64,000 bases of DNA from Clusia tigrina (GCA_920105625.2 OV050030.1:68105807-68169806); one strand, 5' to 3'. Counted from the first letter of the stretch, positions 1 to 10,986 are shown. Program-made: numbers and translations. Notes: a model not told the origin generated them from the sequence alone.

Positions 1-300
1 AGAATTACTGTCTACAGAATTGCTATCTTGCTGCTCTTTGTTTGCCTCTGATTCTTCTAAAGGAGATACCAGGTTATTATCGGGCACTGGACTTCCAGGC
101 AAACTCGACACCGACTTCAGACACTTCTGACACAAATTCCGGCTGCCCCACTTTACTAAACACAATCCTTGGTCTTCTTCCCCGACATATCCCTTCATTT
201 CTCTAACCATTCGCTGACCAGACCGTATATATATTCTGAGTAATTCTCTGAAAAGTAATTGACCCCGCCGTTCGTGGCCACGTAGGGTAACAACACCCAT
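1..300 (-). pseudogene. gag-like fragment of an LTR retrotransposon (left arm, cut by window edge)
   Basis: This is the mirror of the 102-codon frame at 60765-61073. The frame is open from about 300 to the window edge. It encodes a basic N-terminal part, a CxxC pair (LCQKC) and a Ser/Asn/Glu-rich tail. I place it in the gag region because it lies downstream of an LTR-like module and leads, in the right arm, into further gag-like sequence. The exact family is not recognised. Confidence 0.5.
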
Positions 301-748
301 GGTTCCTGTTGAACTTTCCTCCCAGACTCTGAAACTCGGATTGCGTATTTTAGAAAGTTACGTACCAACTCTGGATTGCCCTGCCAACTAGTTCCTGTTT
401 CAAAAGTAATTTGGGTATCTCCTTTCTCATTTGCAAAGGCTAACTCAGATTCAAAGATTCAAAAACAACTCAAACATAATATACTTCCATTAAAAAACAA
501 ATTTTTTATTTCAACTTATTTAAATATTATTATACTAGTCAAAAATATTGGTCTTATAAAACCATTTTGATAGGATTAATTAATTGTATTTGACAAATAT
601 TACCTTATACTTTTATTATTTTGACAATCAATACAATTTAATTTTTAGTATAAATTGTCATTAATCTTAATTCTAAATCTTAAAATTATCTAATATTTAT
701 GTGTTAGTAGTTTCCTGACCGCTGTTCTTCCAGTTGCCATAACCCCTG

Positions 749-991
749 TCAAAGCTCAGTAACCCTCTCGCATGCAATCAGAACCCCTTCCGTCTCCTTC
801 AGTACAGTTTTCAGGTGGGCTAATCGGTTTCTCGTCTTAAACATCTTTTCACCTCTTCCTCCCCTTCGCCGTTGACGACTCGGATATAATAATGATGTGA
901 TATTCCTCAGCCCTGCATCGCCATTAGTTGCGTCAGACTTAGCTGGATCACTCTCAATTACCTCTTCCTCTCGTAAATTCTTAAATAACAA
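749..991 (-). CDS. Small basic/acidic ORF, putative gag N-terminal part (left arm)
   Basis: An 80-codon frame identical in both arms (60074-60316 on the right). It begins with an acidic stretch (REEEVIESD) and carries an Arg-rich patch (RQRRRGGRGEK). It sits between an LTR-like module and the gag-like frame at 1-300, so it is probably the start of the same LTR-element gag. There is no enzymatic motif. Confidence 0.4.
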   Translation of the reverse strand: MLFKNLREEEVIESDPAKSDATNGDAGLRNITSLLYPSRQRRRGGRGEKMFKTRNRLAHLKTVLKETEGVLIACERVTEL

Positions 992-1529
992 ATACAGACA
1001 CAGTGGTAATCATTCGTACTGCAGAATGTTCCAATTCCAATATATAACTCTGAAAGCACTTTATTATCATCACAACGTATTTTTTTAGTTTATAAGACAA
1101 ACATTGCGCCGTGCAAAATTATAAAGGCAACTGCGGTGTAATACCGAAGACAAAACAAAATAATTTAAACTTAAATAAATAATTGAATATATTCTGAATG
1201 TGAATATAAATTATTTATATATATTTCACTGAATTTTTGTTGAATAAATCGATCATTTCTACAAAATTCTCGCTCGTTTTCCACTCTATTAAAATAGTGC
1301 TTAATACTAAAATTATCAAAAACAAATTACGAAGAACGGTTAGACGATTACTGACATTAATATTATAAAAATATTGAAGCCGATTTGAACGCGTCGCAGT
1401 TCTTAGAGCAATTTTATTAAATTAATCAAACTATGAAATCATGTCAGTATACAACAAACTGTTTTTTATGCACCTCATGCTAAGCTTAAATGTGCGTTTA
1501 AAGAAAATGAGTGGAAAATAAATCTCCCT

Positions 1530-2297
1530 ACCGTCAAACAAACACAAGCCCCGACAAAAAAATCCTTACAACAGAACCAACATACATCTACCGTCCGATC
1601 ATACTGACGGTCGATGGTTAGAGACAGAGTTGCATGCAACAGGGTAATACGCAATAGGTTGCCTCTTCTTTTACCGGCGCTAAGGCGCCCTTTCAGTTGT
1701 CCTCGTCTGGGTTTCCTTCTGTTAGTTGCAGGATAATTTGCCAGCTTCAGGTATAATTGCCCTGGGGTTATTTTTGTAATGCTGCTCCTGGGATTGTTCT
1801 AGAACGATACGTCCTTAAACCAGCTGCACCAAATTGTTGTATCTACTTTCGGGACACAACTCCTTTCTATTTGCACTCGTTGATGAGGACCGTTGAAGGG
1901 CTTTGTTAGCTACCAGAAATTCCTGAATTCCTATAAAGGCGCTTGTAACTGCCACAGTAAATAAGAACAGTTTCATCTTTAAAAATGCAACATAAGAATC
2001 ACTATTAATCATTTCTCCCTACTTTATATATTATTTACAATTATGTCTTGCTTCCTAAGTGAGCACTTTTCTGGTGTTCCAATTGGTTGGTTGGTGTTAG
2101 TTGTTTAATCAACTCCCCCACTGAATACAAAAAGCCGATAATATAATTTGTAGGCTATTGCCCGTTGCCGTTGCCAACTCGACAGCGGAACTGTAACACC
2201 TTAAGAGTTTACATAGTAATTGTTATAAAATTACATAAACCATAAAACAATGTGGGTAATTATTTAATACTTATACTACTTTTAAATGCTAACTACA
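1530..2297 (-). repeat. LTR-like promoter module (copy 1)
   Basis: Read on the minus strand it starts with TGTAG and contains a TATA-like run (AATATATAAAG). It ends in a conserved leader with a TTGCATGCAAC palindrome. The same module occurs at 58797-59564 (arm mirror) and, more diverged, at 27572-28418. Together with the gag-like frames downstream this fits a 5' LTR or LTR plus leader of a Ty3/Gypsy-type element. No terminal CA or clear target duplication was found, so the exact ends are uncertain. Confidence 0.5.
1815..2012 (-). CDS. Small ORF with signal-peptide-like N-terminus inside the LTR-like module
   Basis: 65 codons. An internal Met starts a 52-residue protein beginning MKLFLFTVAVTSAFIG, which resembles a signal peptide, followed by a Ser/Arg-rich hydrophilic tail. 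The right arm keeps the 52-residue version open with one Leu-to-Pro change; its upstream ATG is ATT. The frame is not kept in the copy at 27.6-28.4 kb. It may be chance coding in a leader; no family is recognised. Confidence 0.25.
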   Translation of the reverse strand: MINSDSYVAFLKMKLFLFTVAVTSAFIGIQEFLVANKALQRSSSTSANRKELCPESRYNNLVQLV

Positions 2298-3049
2298 CCA
2301 AATGTGTATATTAGTAGTATATGCTGTGAGTCAATTACACGCAGGTAGCTATGTTTTGACTCAGAACAATAGGCTTTCATTATTTGCTAAACTCCTTTTT
2401 CCCACGCCAATTAAACAAACGCTATTAAAAATGTCTCACAATCCGTACTCTAATTTTTTTTTTTAAAATGGTATATTCTTATGTCTAACAGTATAAAGCC
2501 CTGCTTAAAACTGCATGTATAAGTATGAACGAGTGTGTGCATACTATGTATTTTGTTTACGTTAATACGCGATTTATATACATACTTACATATTTAGTTT
2601 ACCCTTCAGTTTAATGTTCATTCATACATGTGTAATGCTGACTTTCACCTTTAGTTGGCCTGAAACTTCAATTATACCCACAATGAAATGTTAGTCGTAT
2701 GTTTTTAAAATTTAGTTTTTATTTTGCATCCATAATGGAATAACCTTACCAAGTTATTGTTTTTTCGGTTTGCCTTTAATTGTTACCACCGTGGTAAATA
2801 TATATATATTTTTTAATGCAATATTTGTTTTATTTATTGAATCCCTCTTATCAGACTAACAATAATTAATAAAATCTTAAACTTAACATAAATAAATTTT
2901 AACCCGCAAGCAATGTTTTGGAGTTAACTAATAATAAAAGAATAATAAAAAAAATATTATATAATAATAAAGGTAGATAATGCTAGGTAAAGATAAATAA
3001 AATGATTTAAGAAATGTATATTAATTGAATAAGTTTGGAAGTCCAGTCT
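2298..3049. other. Gene-free AT-rich stretch between LTR-like module and Jockey 3' end
   Basis: No coding signal is visible. It holds short T runs, a TA-rich run near 2800-2815 and AT-rich DNA up to the Jockey remnant. Mirror: about 58045-58796. Confidence 0.6.
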
Positions 3050-4405
3050 TCTAAGGCGTGCGCTTGTTGTTAATTGTAGATTTCTAGCCAAGTAGTTCGG
3101 ATGCTCACGCTTATATTAACATTTTATTTTAGTGAGTTGTCTCTTTATCAGTGGGATTTTAAGATCATTGTGTATATTTGTGATTTGTATATACCATGGT
3201 GTGCCTGTGATAGTTGTTACTATATTTGATTCCGGACGTTCTATAAGCTCGATGCTCGCTGAGCTACCATTTCCCCATAGTTGGGCTCCAAATTGGGTTA
3301 ATTTTTGCATTATAGAGATAAACTATGTGATCCAAACGCAGTCGGGAAATGTAATTTAGAGCCAGTTTATCTTTTCAGCCTTCAGCTTGATGTAGTCCTT
3401 TTTGCCCCAGTATGCTTCTTCCAAGTTAGTTTGCGATCGAGCTGAATACCTAGATACTTTACTGTGGTTGCTTAAGGAATACTGAGGCCATTTAGTGCAA
3501 CGGTGGGACAAGTATATTTGCGTAAAGTAAGTGTCACGGGCGAGCTTTTATGGTAATTGACCCTAATTCTCCAGTTTGCTCGTCAAGTTTATATTAATTT
3601 CAAATGCTGGTTTAGGTCCCTCGATGCAATTCTTTTGATGCGCACTTAGGATTGCAGTATCATCAGTGAAAGTTGAGATCAGTAAGCGATCATCCGCCGG
3701 TAGATCTGGTGTATATAATAAATATAAAACCAGCCCAAGGACATCACTTGAGGAACACTGGCCTTTATATCGAAGTCTGAAGTAATAAAATGTTTATATT
3801 TTACCCTAAACTTTCTGGTACGTAAGTATCTCTCTAGCACTTAATGCACATTGTTCGGTAACATTTGTTTGATTTTATATATGAGTCCGGCGTGCCAGAC
3901 TCTATGAAAGCCTATGCCATATCGAGGAATACCGCTGAACCAAATTTTTTATTTGCAAATGCTTTTCTTCTTTATTTGTGATTTCATGAACTTGTTGTAC
4001 GGTTCCATATTTTGCACGGAAACCGAATTGATGATGAGGTATGATACCATTTAGTTGCATAAGAAGCAACATTCTCGAAAGCATCAGTTTTTCAATGAGC
4101 TTCGATGACGACGGGAGGAAACTTATGGACCGATATGAAGCTGTTTGACTTGCATCTTTACTGAGGTTAATCATCATATTTATTTTAGATACTTTCCAAA
4201 CAGATGCCAAGCAGCCAAGTCAACATATTACGTTGAATAGTTGTGTTAGAATTTTTATAGCTACTGTCAGATCTTCTTTAATAATTTTTGTTGTAATTAG
4301 CCAGGTGCATTCTTTGGATTGAGTTGGTTTTTTCTGATATACTGAACTTCTTTCATCGATAGTTAGATAGGTAGGTAAAATGGCTGGCGATCTTGGGTCG
4401 CCTCA
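3050..4405 (-). pseudogene. Jockey-clade non-LTR retrotransposon, 3' half (RT and C-terminal part), left arm
   Basis: Frames at 3902-4210 and 3116-3310 carry Jockey ORF2 motifs. The RT part has SYRSISFLPSSSKLIEKL followed by HHQFGFRAKYGTVQQVHE (fingers). Further downstream, in broken frames, come FTDDTAILS near 3660-3690 (RT box with DD) and the C-terminal FGAQLWGN. Several stops and frameshifts show it is dead. It is the continuation of the 5' half at 6546-7985; the LOA element at 4406-6545 was inserted between them. Confidence 0.85.
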
Positions 4406-4482
4406 CTTAACAATAATGCCATTTTGTTGCCATGTCCTCGCGAACCTAAAGAAAATGGAGATATACTTTTGTACATTTGCAA

Positions 4483-4719
4483 CTACCCGGAGTTGTTAAC
4501 AAATTTGGATAGGTCTGAAAGTTTTAAGCTTGAGCAATGCCCCAGACTCTCCAGAAAAGGACTTCCGAGATATTGGAGTCTCAAGGCATCGAGGACTGGG
4601 CAATCACAAAGAAAGTGTACGACTGTTTCTTTCTCCGGTAGGCCTTTACAGCTCATGCAACGAGCATTGAACGGAATATCCATTTTTTCAGCGTGTTTTC
4701 CGATAGTTCCATGACCCAT
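4483..4719 (-). pseudogene. LOA ORF2 C-terminal cysteine motif (left arm)
   Basis: 78 codons. Cys and His residues in CMSCKGLPEKETVVHFLCDC form the CCHC-type motif typical of the ORF2 C-terminus of LOA/R1/I elements. The upstream HGTIG segment fits the same region. Confidence 0.75.
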
Positions 4720-4931
4720 GCAGACAGGTATAAGGTTGCTAATTTTGTGTCTTGGTTTACTGCACTGAAATCTGGCTACATCATTCTAGAAATGGCACAT
4801 GTCGCAGTGTTTTTCACCTCTAGTGAGCCTGACGGAGGAAGTGATTGTAAATACTTCCTTTAACAACAGTTAGAGGCACGCCCACGTCCATCAAGGAAAG
4901 TACTTGATCGGTTTCCGTTTGCCTCTTCGTG

Positions 4932-5300
4932 CTAGCTCATCAGCCGTCTCGTTGCCCTGTGTTCCGGAACCCATACAAGGGTTAATATATTATTTCCTGA
5001 TAATGATTTAAATTCCTCCTTGCAGAGGCCGACCAACTTAGAGGTGGTAGAATGTGACGATAGCGCCTTTATTGCCGCCTGGTTGTCGGAGTAAATGGAT
5101 ATGTTTTTCGTCAGTTTGCCCCGCTGCAACGCCCTGCATGCATGCGAAATTTCAAAGACCGCTGCTTGAAAGACATTTGATGTCGATGGCAATTTGAAGG
5201 AGAGAAGAAAATTCAGAGGTTCTGAAGATATTCCCGCACCCATGACAGATTCCATCTTGAAATCATCGGTGAAAATAGGCGTACCCTCTTTCGTGAGCAC
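4932..5300 (-). pseudogene. LOA RNase H domain fragment (left arm)
   Basis: 122 codons with IFTDDFKMESVMGAGI (first Asp; the family usually has TDGSK), FQAAVFEISHACRAL (Glu), IYSDNQAAIKAL (third Asp) and LVWVPEH near the end. These are the RNase H motifs carried downstream of RT in LOA and I-type elements. The frame closes at the HxxxxGNExAD region. Confidence 0.82.
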
Positions 5301-5514
5301 CTTCCCTTCTTCCAGTCATTCCTACTTGGTAGAACTGTGTTAACACAGCGCGCAAAATCCAGAGGAGAATATGTCTGATGGGAATTGTTTCAATATGCTA
5401 ACAAGTCCATACTGGGTATCCTGGGTAAGTTACCCGATTCCCTGAGTCATAGTGCACATTATGCGGAAATACATTAAGTATGAATATCTATAGGAAGGAG
5501 GTTTAGAATCGCGT

Positions 5515-5718
5515 CTAAAGCGATCCCCGGACAAGTCGGCAGGCTCCTGTAATTCCAATGCACGCGATGCGCTGGATTCTTTGTAGTTTAGTGAGATTGT
5601 AGCCCTTCCTAAGAGCTTCCCACCGAACCACAGAGTTGTATGTCAGGATCGGCCGCACCACCATATTGTACGTCCAGAGCACAATTCTTGGTCTAAGATC
5701 CCATTTTTTACGAAACAT
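5515..5718 (-). pseudogene. LOA RT thumb/connection fragment (left arm)
   Basis: 67 codons with LRPRIVLWTYNMVVRPILTY and LQRIQRIACIGITGA. This is the conserved region after the RT palm of LOA and R1-like ORF2. It is out of frame with the RT frame upstream (5782-6534), so a frameshift lies between them. Confidence 0.8.
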
Positions 5719-5781
5719 CGACTTGGAAGCAGAGAAAACTACTCAAGCCAACGTACTCGTTCATCGATCCACGCTTTCCAA

Positions 5782-6534
5782 CTAAGTTTTGAGGTCTAAT
5801 ATGACACCAAGATATTTTACCATGGATGAACGTGAAAGCCACTGACCGTTAAGTCCCGGCAGATTGAAGGATGGAGGCCAATATTTTTTTGTGAAGAGCA
5901 ACAGTTCTGTTTTATCGGAGCTAAGGCCCAGGCCACAACTGTTCGCCCATCTACTAAGTTTGCCCAACGCATCCTCCATGATGTCACTCATCACAGTGGG
6001 GAAGGGTCGAGAGACAAGGACCGGCACGTAGTCAGCATACGAGACTATTTTGACTCCTTCAGAGTCAAGTTTAGCGAGATTTTCATCGATAGATACTACC
6101 CACAACAGAGGTGAAAGGACTACACCCTGGGGTGTACATCTGGAAACATTTTTCGTATTCCTGGCACTACCTAATTCAGCTATGATTTGTGTGTTTCCCA
6201 GCAGGAATGAGATCCAATTACAAATCGGTCCTTCCACCCCTGCCATGTGAAGAGCTAAGTTAATAGCTTCAGCCCTTACGTTATTAGAAGCTCCTTCCAT
6301 GTCTAAGAAAGCAGCCAGCGTAAATTGCTTAAAATTAAGGGACCTTTCCACCACTCGCACCATTTTATGTAGTGCAGTCTCTGTAGATCTCCCCTTTAAA
6401 TATGCATGCAGCGCCATAGAAAGTGGGTGCTTCTCAAAGAGATCTCGAATGCGACGGTCGATGGCTCTCTCGAGAACTTTCAGAAAGAAGGAAGTAAGAC
6501 TATTCGGTTCCTCGAACATTTTATATAGTTTCAA
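5782..6534 (-). pseudogene. LOA-clade reverse transcriptase domain (left arm)
   Basis: 250 codons open. Visible motifs in order: SLTSFFLKVLERAIDRRIRD; STETALHKMV; FLDMEGA (first catalytic Asp); CTPQGVVLSPLLW; SYADYVP, where the catalytic YADD box reads YADY; then GLGLSSDKTELLLF and VKYLGVILD. The box order and spacing match LOA/Trim/Bilbo RTs. Loss of the second Asp (GAC to TAC) predicts an inactive enzyme. The thumb continues in another frame at 5515-5718. Confidence 0.88.
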
Positions 6535-6545
6535 TATATAATTGT

Positions 6546-7985
6546 AAAGTTGTTAGTTGGATAATTTGGCTGGAAAACGGTTTTTAAATGATGAGCAAAT
6601 ATACACGCTTTTCTTCATCACTCCTCGCACATCAACTATGTACGCGTCTAATGTGTGGTTCGCATTCCGTCGGCGTTTTAACACTTTTATTTACTCTCCA
6701 TAGGGAGTAATTGGTTTTTTCTGTGGGAGTTAAGACTCGAGTATAATTTTTCATATATTTATGGTTGCTGGTCTAATGCTTCACATAGTTGATCCTTGGC
6801 TAATGAATAACTACGTTTAGTTGAAGGTGCTTTATGACGTTGCCACTCACGCCTTAGTCGTTTTTTTGTGTTAATAAGTAAATCGATTTCCATTCAAGTT
6901 TTACAATGAGTAATAGGGGTGCTAATATCACAGGAGGGGTAGCATGTGTGGCAACTGCAATTATAATTGCACTCAATTCTTCAAAAGTTGCGTCACATTT
7001 TAAATGTGGCTCTTTATATATTGCCCAATTTGTTCTTGTGGTTTATTGGTCATTTTTTTGGTAACTGTGGGCTACTTTGAATAAATTCATTATTACTGGA
7101 GAGTGATCCGAAGAAAGTTACAGAGATTGGTCTGATGATATCGAGTTCCGGTCAATAATTTTGGTTATTCCAAAGCCAATCAGATCTGCAATTTTTTTTC
7201 GAAATCCAAGTTGAGCTGACGGTGCATAAGGACAGCGTATTGTTGCTTCCCGTTAGGATCAATCAGCCTAGAGCCCCAGAAAATATGTTAAAGTGTCCTG
7301 CTGATATATTCACCGTTGTTTTGAAATATTTCATTATTTACTATTAGTAGGTATATTATTAATTTTATCCATTTAGGCAGCAGAATCTCCTATTGTTGAT
7401 AATATTTCAAAGCGTTTTTATTTGTGTTAGGAGTGTCTTTAGCATTAAGTTTTGTTACTTTTTTAGCTTGCCTACCTGTCTTGTTTTAGATGTTGCTAAG
7501 GATGCAGAAAACACAAACTGCTGATTCTGCAGTTGTGGCTATTTTTGCAGGTTCTGTTATTGTTGTTGCTGTTGTAGATACTGCGAAAAGTGTAAGGTAA
7601 CTCAGATAAAGACTGCTGCTGAAGCAATGTTTCCGCACAATTACATTCAGTATTGGCGCTGTTTTTAACACATTGTGCGATGTAGGAATTGGCAATAAAT
7701 TGGGAGTAGATCATTGTTCGCTCTACTGGATATTCGGTTTGTGAGTATAAAGTTTAAAATGTTCCTACTACTTAGATTTTTACACTTTGGGACTACAGTA
7801 TTCATTTCGTGCGAGGCAGGCATATGACTACTTTAGTTTTTGGCGCGTTTGCAAGTGAGGGCCTTCGCTGGGTTGGAGGATAGCGTTTCACGCTCATCGA
7901 TATTTGAACTATTCACTTTCTGTTTTGACTTTAATTTTTTAGTCCAATGATGTCGGCACTTGTGACAGTGCACCACTATCAGAGG
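6546..7985 (-). pseudogene. Jockey-clade element, 5' half (ORF1 end, endonuclease, linker), left arm
   Basis: Best read in the mirror copy (53109-54548). It has a hydrophilic ORF1 start, a Gln/Asn-rich stretch, an endonuclease scrap (FWGSRLIDPNGKQ, then a SDHSPV-like histidine motif near 53990) and the linker KKRLRNEWQRHKAP. Frames at 7486-7714 fall within the ORF1 region. Multiple stops are present. The element continues after the LOA insertion. Confidence 0.72.
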
Positions 7986-8065
7986 TTAGTGTAGTTTAGA
8001 CTGGGCGGCCATTAAGGCCACACATAGCCCTACAAGTTCCTTTGTGGCGCCAGATGGATATCCAT

Positions 8066-9057
8066 TTAAGAGCTATAGTATAAATCGTTGAACAGGAAGA
8101 CGCTCTTAGCAAATCTTAAGAAAGAAATTATCCCTAGTTGTGCGACCTCTTGTAGTCCTTCAAACCAGGGGCTCCGAGATGTGATAAGCGCGTTTTCGAT
8201 ATTGCAGGGCATAGGCATAGTAGATGCTCCTAAGTTTCTCTTGTGCCTTGCTCCCCACATTTTCTGCATTCATTATTGTTTGTGAGTCCCATCCTTTTTA
8301 CGTGTGACGGCGTTAGACCTGTGAGTACTCCTACTACAGTTCTGCAAATCTTCCTCAGTGCCAGTATCGATTTGGTTTGAGTGCCGTACGGTTTGCACAT
8401 GAGCTTTGCAATCTTACATGTGGCAATACTCCACCGTTCTTTCACCTTCATGCCCCTATGCCATCCCTCCTTTTCAATAGTTGTTTTTATTTGTTTCCGC
8501 AGGCTAAAAATAGGAGTCACATAGTCAGTGTTGACCGTGAGGCTTCGACCTATAGAGCTATGGCTGAAGGGCCGGAGAGAGAATTGTTTAGTAGCCATCA
8601 ACCTTCCCGCTGATTTTGTGGCAAAGCTTTCTGCAAACAGGTGGATTGGGGGTAAATTGAGAATGGTGTTAAGAGCAGCCGTTGCTGTCACACACAGTGC
8701 CGCAAGTCTTTGGACTATTTCCATAGGTTTGCAATAGGTTTTCTTCTGAACAGCATTCCACCGCATCAAAATGCCGAAGAGTAAAATAGGTCTTGCTATG
8801 ACTGTATAGCACCAATGCATCAGAGAAGGAGAGAGACCCCATGTGCATCTACGCCTATTTTTACGAGCATAGAAAGCGTTGGTAGCTTTCTTTACCCTTT
8901 CCTGCACATTGAGCTTCCATGAAAGCTTACTGTCGACTATTTCCCCTAAGTATTTGGTGTGGCTTTTTATATTCAGAACCCTACTGGTCAGTATTGGTGG
9001 TCTCCACGGTGGGATCTTATACCTTCTACTGAAAAGTATCAGGTCCTTTTTCCGCAT
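8066..9057 (-). pseudogene. LOA element A: RT C-terminal region and cysteine motif
   Basis: 275 codons (9057-8230). They include KYLGEIVDSKLSW (after the RT palm), RRCTWGLSPSLMHWCYTVIA, the IVQRLAALCVTA segment, then a C-terminal CRKCGEQGTRET that continues past a stop into EHLLCLCP-like sequence, and finally a weakly coding 3' end to 8066. The arrangement is that of LOA ORF2 downstream of RT. The part left of 8305 is duplicated at 52789-53108. Confidence 0.85.
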
Positions 9058-9130
9058 TTCGGCATGCTGCTATCGGCCATCTGTATATGGTTTTTAGAGT
9101 ATCGGTCATTAGGTCACTGAGAGTCGACAG

Positions 9131-9457
9131 TCATTTCCCTATTATAATTATGAGTAAATCATCAGCATATGCCACCAGTTTTGAAGCTTTACCGTCAAAC
9201 TTTTCCAGTCTTTTGTTGACAACGAGCGACCAGAGTAGTGGAGATAAAACCCTTCCTTCTGGAGTCCCTCTGCACGTCTCCTTTATCGATTGGGCGCCGT
9301 TCCCTGTTTTCCTAAGCATTTTCCGAGTTTTCCTAAGCATTTTTGGATAGAAAGTTATTTTGAATCTAATGTACCTACGATCAGAGAGCGAGGGTATATC
9401 GAGTACTTTCCACTCCCTGATCAGGGTTTTGCCGCAAGTGTGGAACGTGATGTCCAT
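9131..9457 (-). pseudogene. LOA element A: endonuclease end fused by deletion to RT palm
   Basis: 108 codons. The first third reads like the end of the endonuclease (IREWKVLDIPSLSDRRYIRF). It is followed directly by the RT palm (GTPEGRVLSPLLWSLVV, then YADDLL with an intact YADD). The fingers and first catalytic Asp are missing, so an internal deletion of roughly a kilobase is inferred. At the joint a 17-base stretch is repeated in tandem (gttttcctaagcatttt, near 9310-9350). Confidence 0.8.
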
Positions 9458-9477
9458 GACATTTTTGGAGGTGGGCC

Positions 9478-9807
9478 CTATAAATGTTGGCTCTCACCCA
9501 GACTATCAATACTTAGACTACTTTGCATAACAAAGTTAAAAAGTGACTCACCTCTGTCATTGATGTCGGCACTGCCCCACACCGAGTGATGTACGTTTGT
9601 GTTCGAACATATGATGGTAGCCATTTTCTCCCTGCTAGCTTTTTCTTCTAGTGTTTGAAGTTCAAGTGATGGTGCTTTATCGTCGTACGACTTGTAGGAG
9701 GACGCTAGGAGCAGAGATTGATCCTCACTGCTCTCTACTACCACAACAGTCAGATTGCCTTTAGATAGGCTAGATAGAATATAAGAATCCATCTCCTTCC
9801 TTACCAA
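9478..9807 (-). pseudogene. LOA element A: AP-type endonuclease fragment
   Basis: 109 codons with LLLASSYKSYD (the YxP/Y endonuclease strand), then IICSNTNVHHSVWGSADINDRGE. The latter corresponds to the conserved DFNAHHxxWGSxxxNxRG box of non-LTR endonucleases. The first Asp of that box is replaced by Ser/Asn. Confidence 0.8.
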
Positions 9808-10000
9808 TACAGACGTTCTTACCTTATTTGTTAGGGATGTATGTTTGGAAATTCAGTGACTTCAGTCCAGATACCACGTTACCAGATGCTATCCATGGTT
9901 CCTGAACCAGAGCCACGTCGTACCCGCCCTGCTCTAGATAGATAAGGAGCTCGGCCGAAGCGAATTTAGTATGATGGAGATTTATCTGCAGAAGCCTCAG

Positions 10001-10577
10001 CTATCGCTTCCGGCTCTTTCTGGTGGTTGTAGTCGCCATCTCTTCCGTCTCTGTCTCATCGTTTAGGTTAAGGGAGGTTTCTAGGATCTCCTCAATACCG
10101 AGTTCCTCTTCCACTTCCCCCGTCACGAGTGTGTTGGTGTTCTCGTCCTTCGGGTGACCAGGTACAAACTCCCTACACCCAACGACATATTGTAGAATCG
10201 TGTGCACAATATATCCTCCGCCAGCTTGTTAATTTGGAGGATATATTTTATCAATCTGCTCTGGTGGGATGCTACTTCGGTCCACTATTTTCTGTACCAC
10301 CCCATCCCACAAGCCTTGGAGGGTCTTGACTACTCCTTTAATCCAAGTCCTTGCATTTCAGGATTTTCACCTTGTTTTGTCAGGTAGGTCCGTCAAAAGA
10401 TGGCATTGGTACTTCCGGTTCCGCGATCATTTTTGAGAACAAGGCATCCAGTAGCTTCATTTCCACTACTTTCCATCCTTCCGCCGTCAGCTGTCCAAGC
10501 GCGTTACTGCGGTCGATCAGCCCCACGATAAGATGTCGTTTGGCAACTTCCCTGGCCGCAGCCACAGCTTTGGGCAT
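10001..10577 (-). pseudogene. LOA element A: ORF1 remnants
   Basis: Two frames, 10577-10380 and 10207-10001. The first has RHLIVGLIDRSNALGQLT and GWKVVEMKLLDALF, a pattern I associate with ORF1 proteins of LOA elements. The second is an acidic tail ending in TTTTRKSRKR. A broken stretch lies between them. Confidence 0.6.
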
Positions 10578-10797
10578 TTTCGGTTCTGTCTGTTTTTCTA
10601 CAACCCCTTCTTTTTGCTTGTGTTTATTTTATGCGTCTTTGTCGCTATGTTTGAAAACATAAACACTTTCTACACTGTGGTAACCACTTTAAAAATGCGG
10701 AACGATTTAAAGAAGTCCACACACTTCAAAGATCACTAAAAAATTAAAAAAAACTAGGCGGCAGATTTCCGGCATCGTGTAATCCCACAGGAGAATA
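10578..10797. other. Short spacer between LOA A and Gypsy
   Basis: No coding signal of its own; probably residual LOA 5' sequence. An A-rich run lies at 10738-10755. Confidence 0.4.
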
Positions 10798-10986
10798 TTA
10801 ATTTTTCCGAGTCTGGTTCTTCATTAGTTCTCGGACATCCACATGAAAGACTACTGGGTCTATTACCTTGATGTAAGCTTGTCTAGATACTGGATTAGCA
10901 CAATCTTGGTTTTCTATAAACAACTGATGTGCTCGCTGTAGTTGATGTTTCTGCACTTTATTTTGGTCATCATTGTACAAAGGCAC
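10798..10986 (-). pseudogene. Gypsy integrase C-terminal (GPY/F-type) region
   Basis: 62 codons. The pattern Q-R-A-H-Q-x-x-x-E-N, then VIDPVVFHVDVRELM and KNQTRK, lines up with the end of Gypsy integrases, where a helical segment precedes a x-P-x-x-F-x-V-G-D-x-V-x-L strand. It lies downstream of the integrase core remnants. Confidence 0.6.

Larger units (their letters stand above)
4406..6545 (-). mobile_element. 5'-truncated LOA-clade non-LTR element nested in Jockey (left arm)
   Basis: It begins directly within the RT domain and ends after the C-terminal cysteine motif, so endonuclease and ORF1 are absent, as in ordinary 5' truncation during target-primed insertion. The Jockey linker (FKNRFPAKLSN in the right copy) stops at its 5' edge, and Jockey sequence resumes with DPRSPAILP at its 3' edge. 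This proves nesting. The same junctions occur in the right arm. Confidence 0.85.
1..8305. repeat. Left arm of a giant inverted repeat
   Basis: Base 1 pairs with 61064 and base 8305 with 52789 in opposite orientation. Coordinate sums stay between 61065 and 61094, so only small indels separate the arms. By eye they are about 98-99% identical, with locally more differences (several in the 110 bases around 361-470). Both arms share the same nested transposons and the same coding lesions, so they are one segment duplicated in inverse orientation. The inner end lies inside a LOA reading frame. The outer end is not visible because the left arm reaches the window edge. Confidence 0.96.
7986..10577 (-). 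mobile_element. LOA-clade element A, crossing the inverted-repeat boundary
   Basis: On the minus strand: ORF1 remnants (10577-10001), endonuclease (9807-9478), an RT remnant with an internal deletion (9457-9131), RT thumb and C-terminal part (9057-8066) and the 3' tail near 7990. Intact LOA elements are around 5-6 kb, so more than half is missing. Its reading frame passes straight through base 8305, the end of the inverted repeat. Confidence 0.85.

Noticed and set aside
376..570. 64-codon plus-strand frame in the left arm
   Set aside because: Not preserved in the mirror copy, AT-rich end, no motif.
6050..6541. Plus-strand frames opposite the LOA RT
   Set aside because: Antisense shadows of the RT frame, present in both arms for that reason only.
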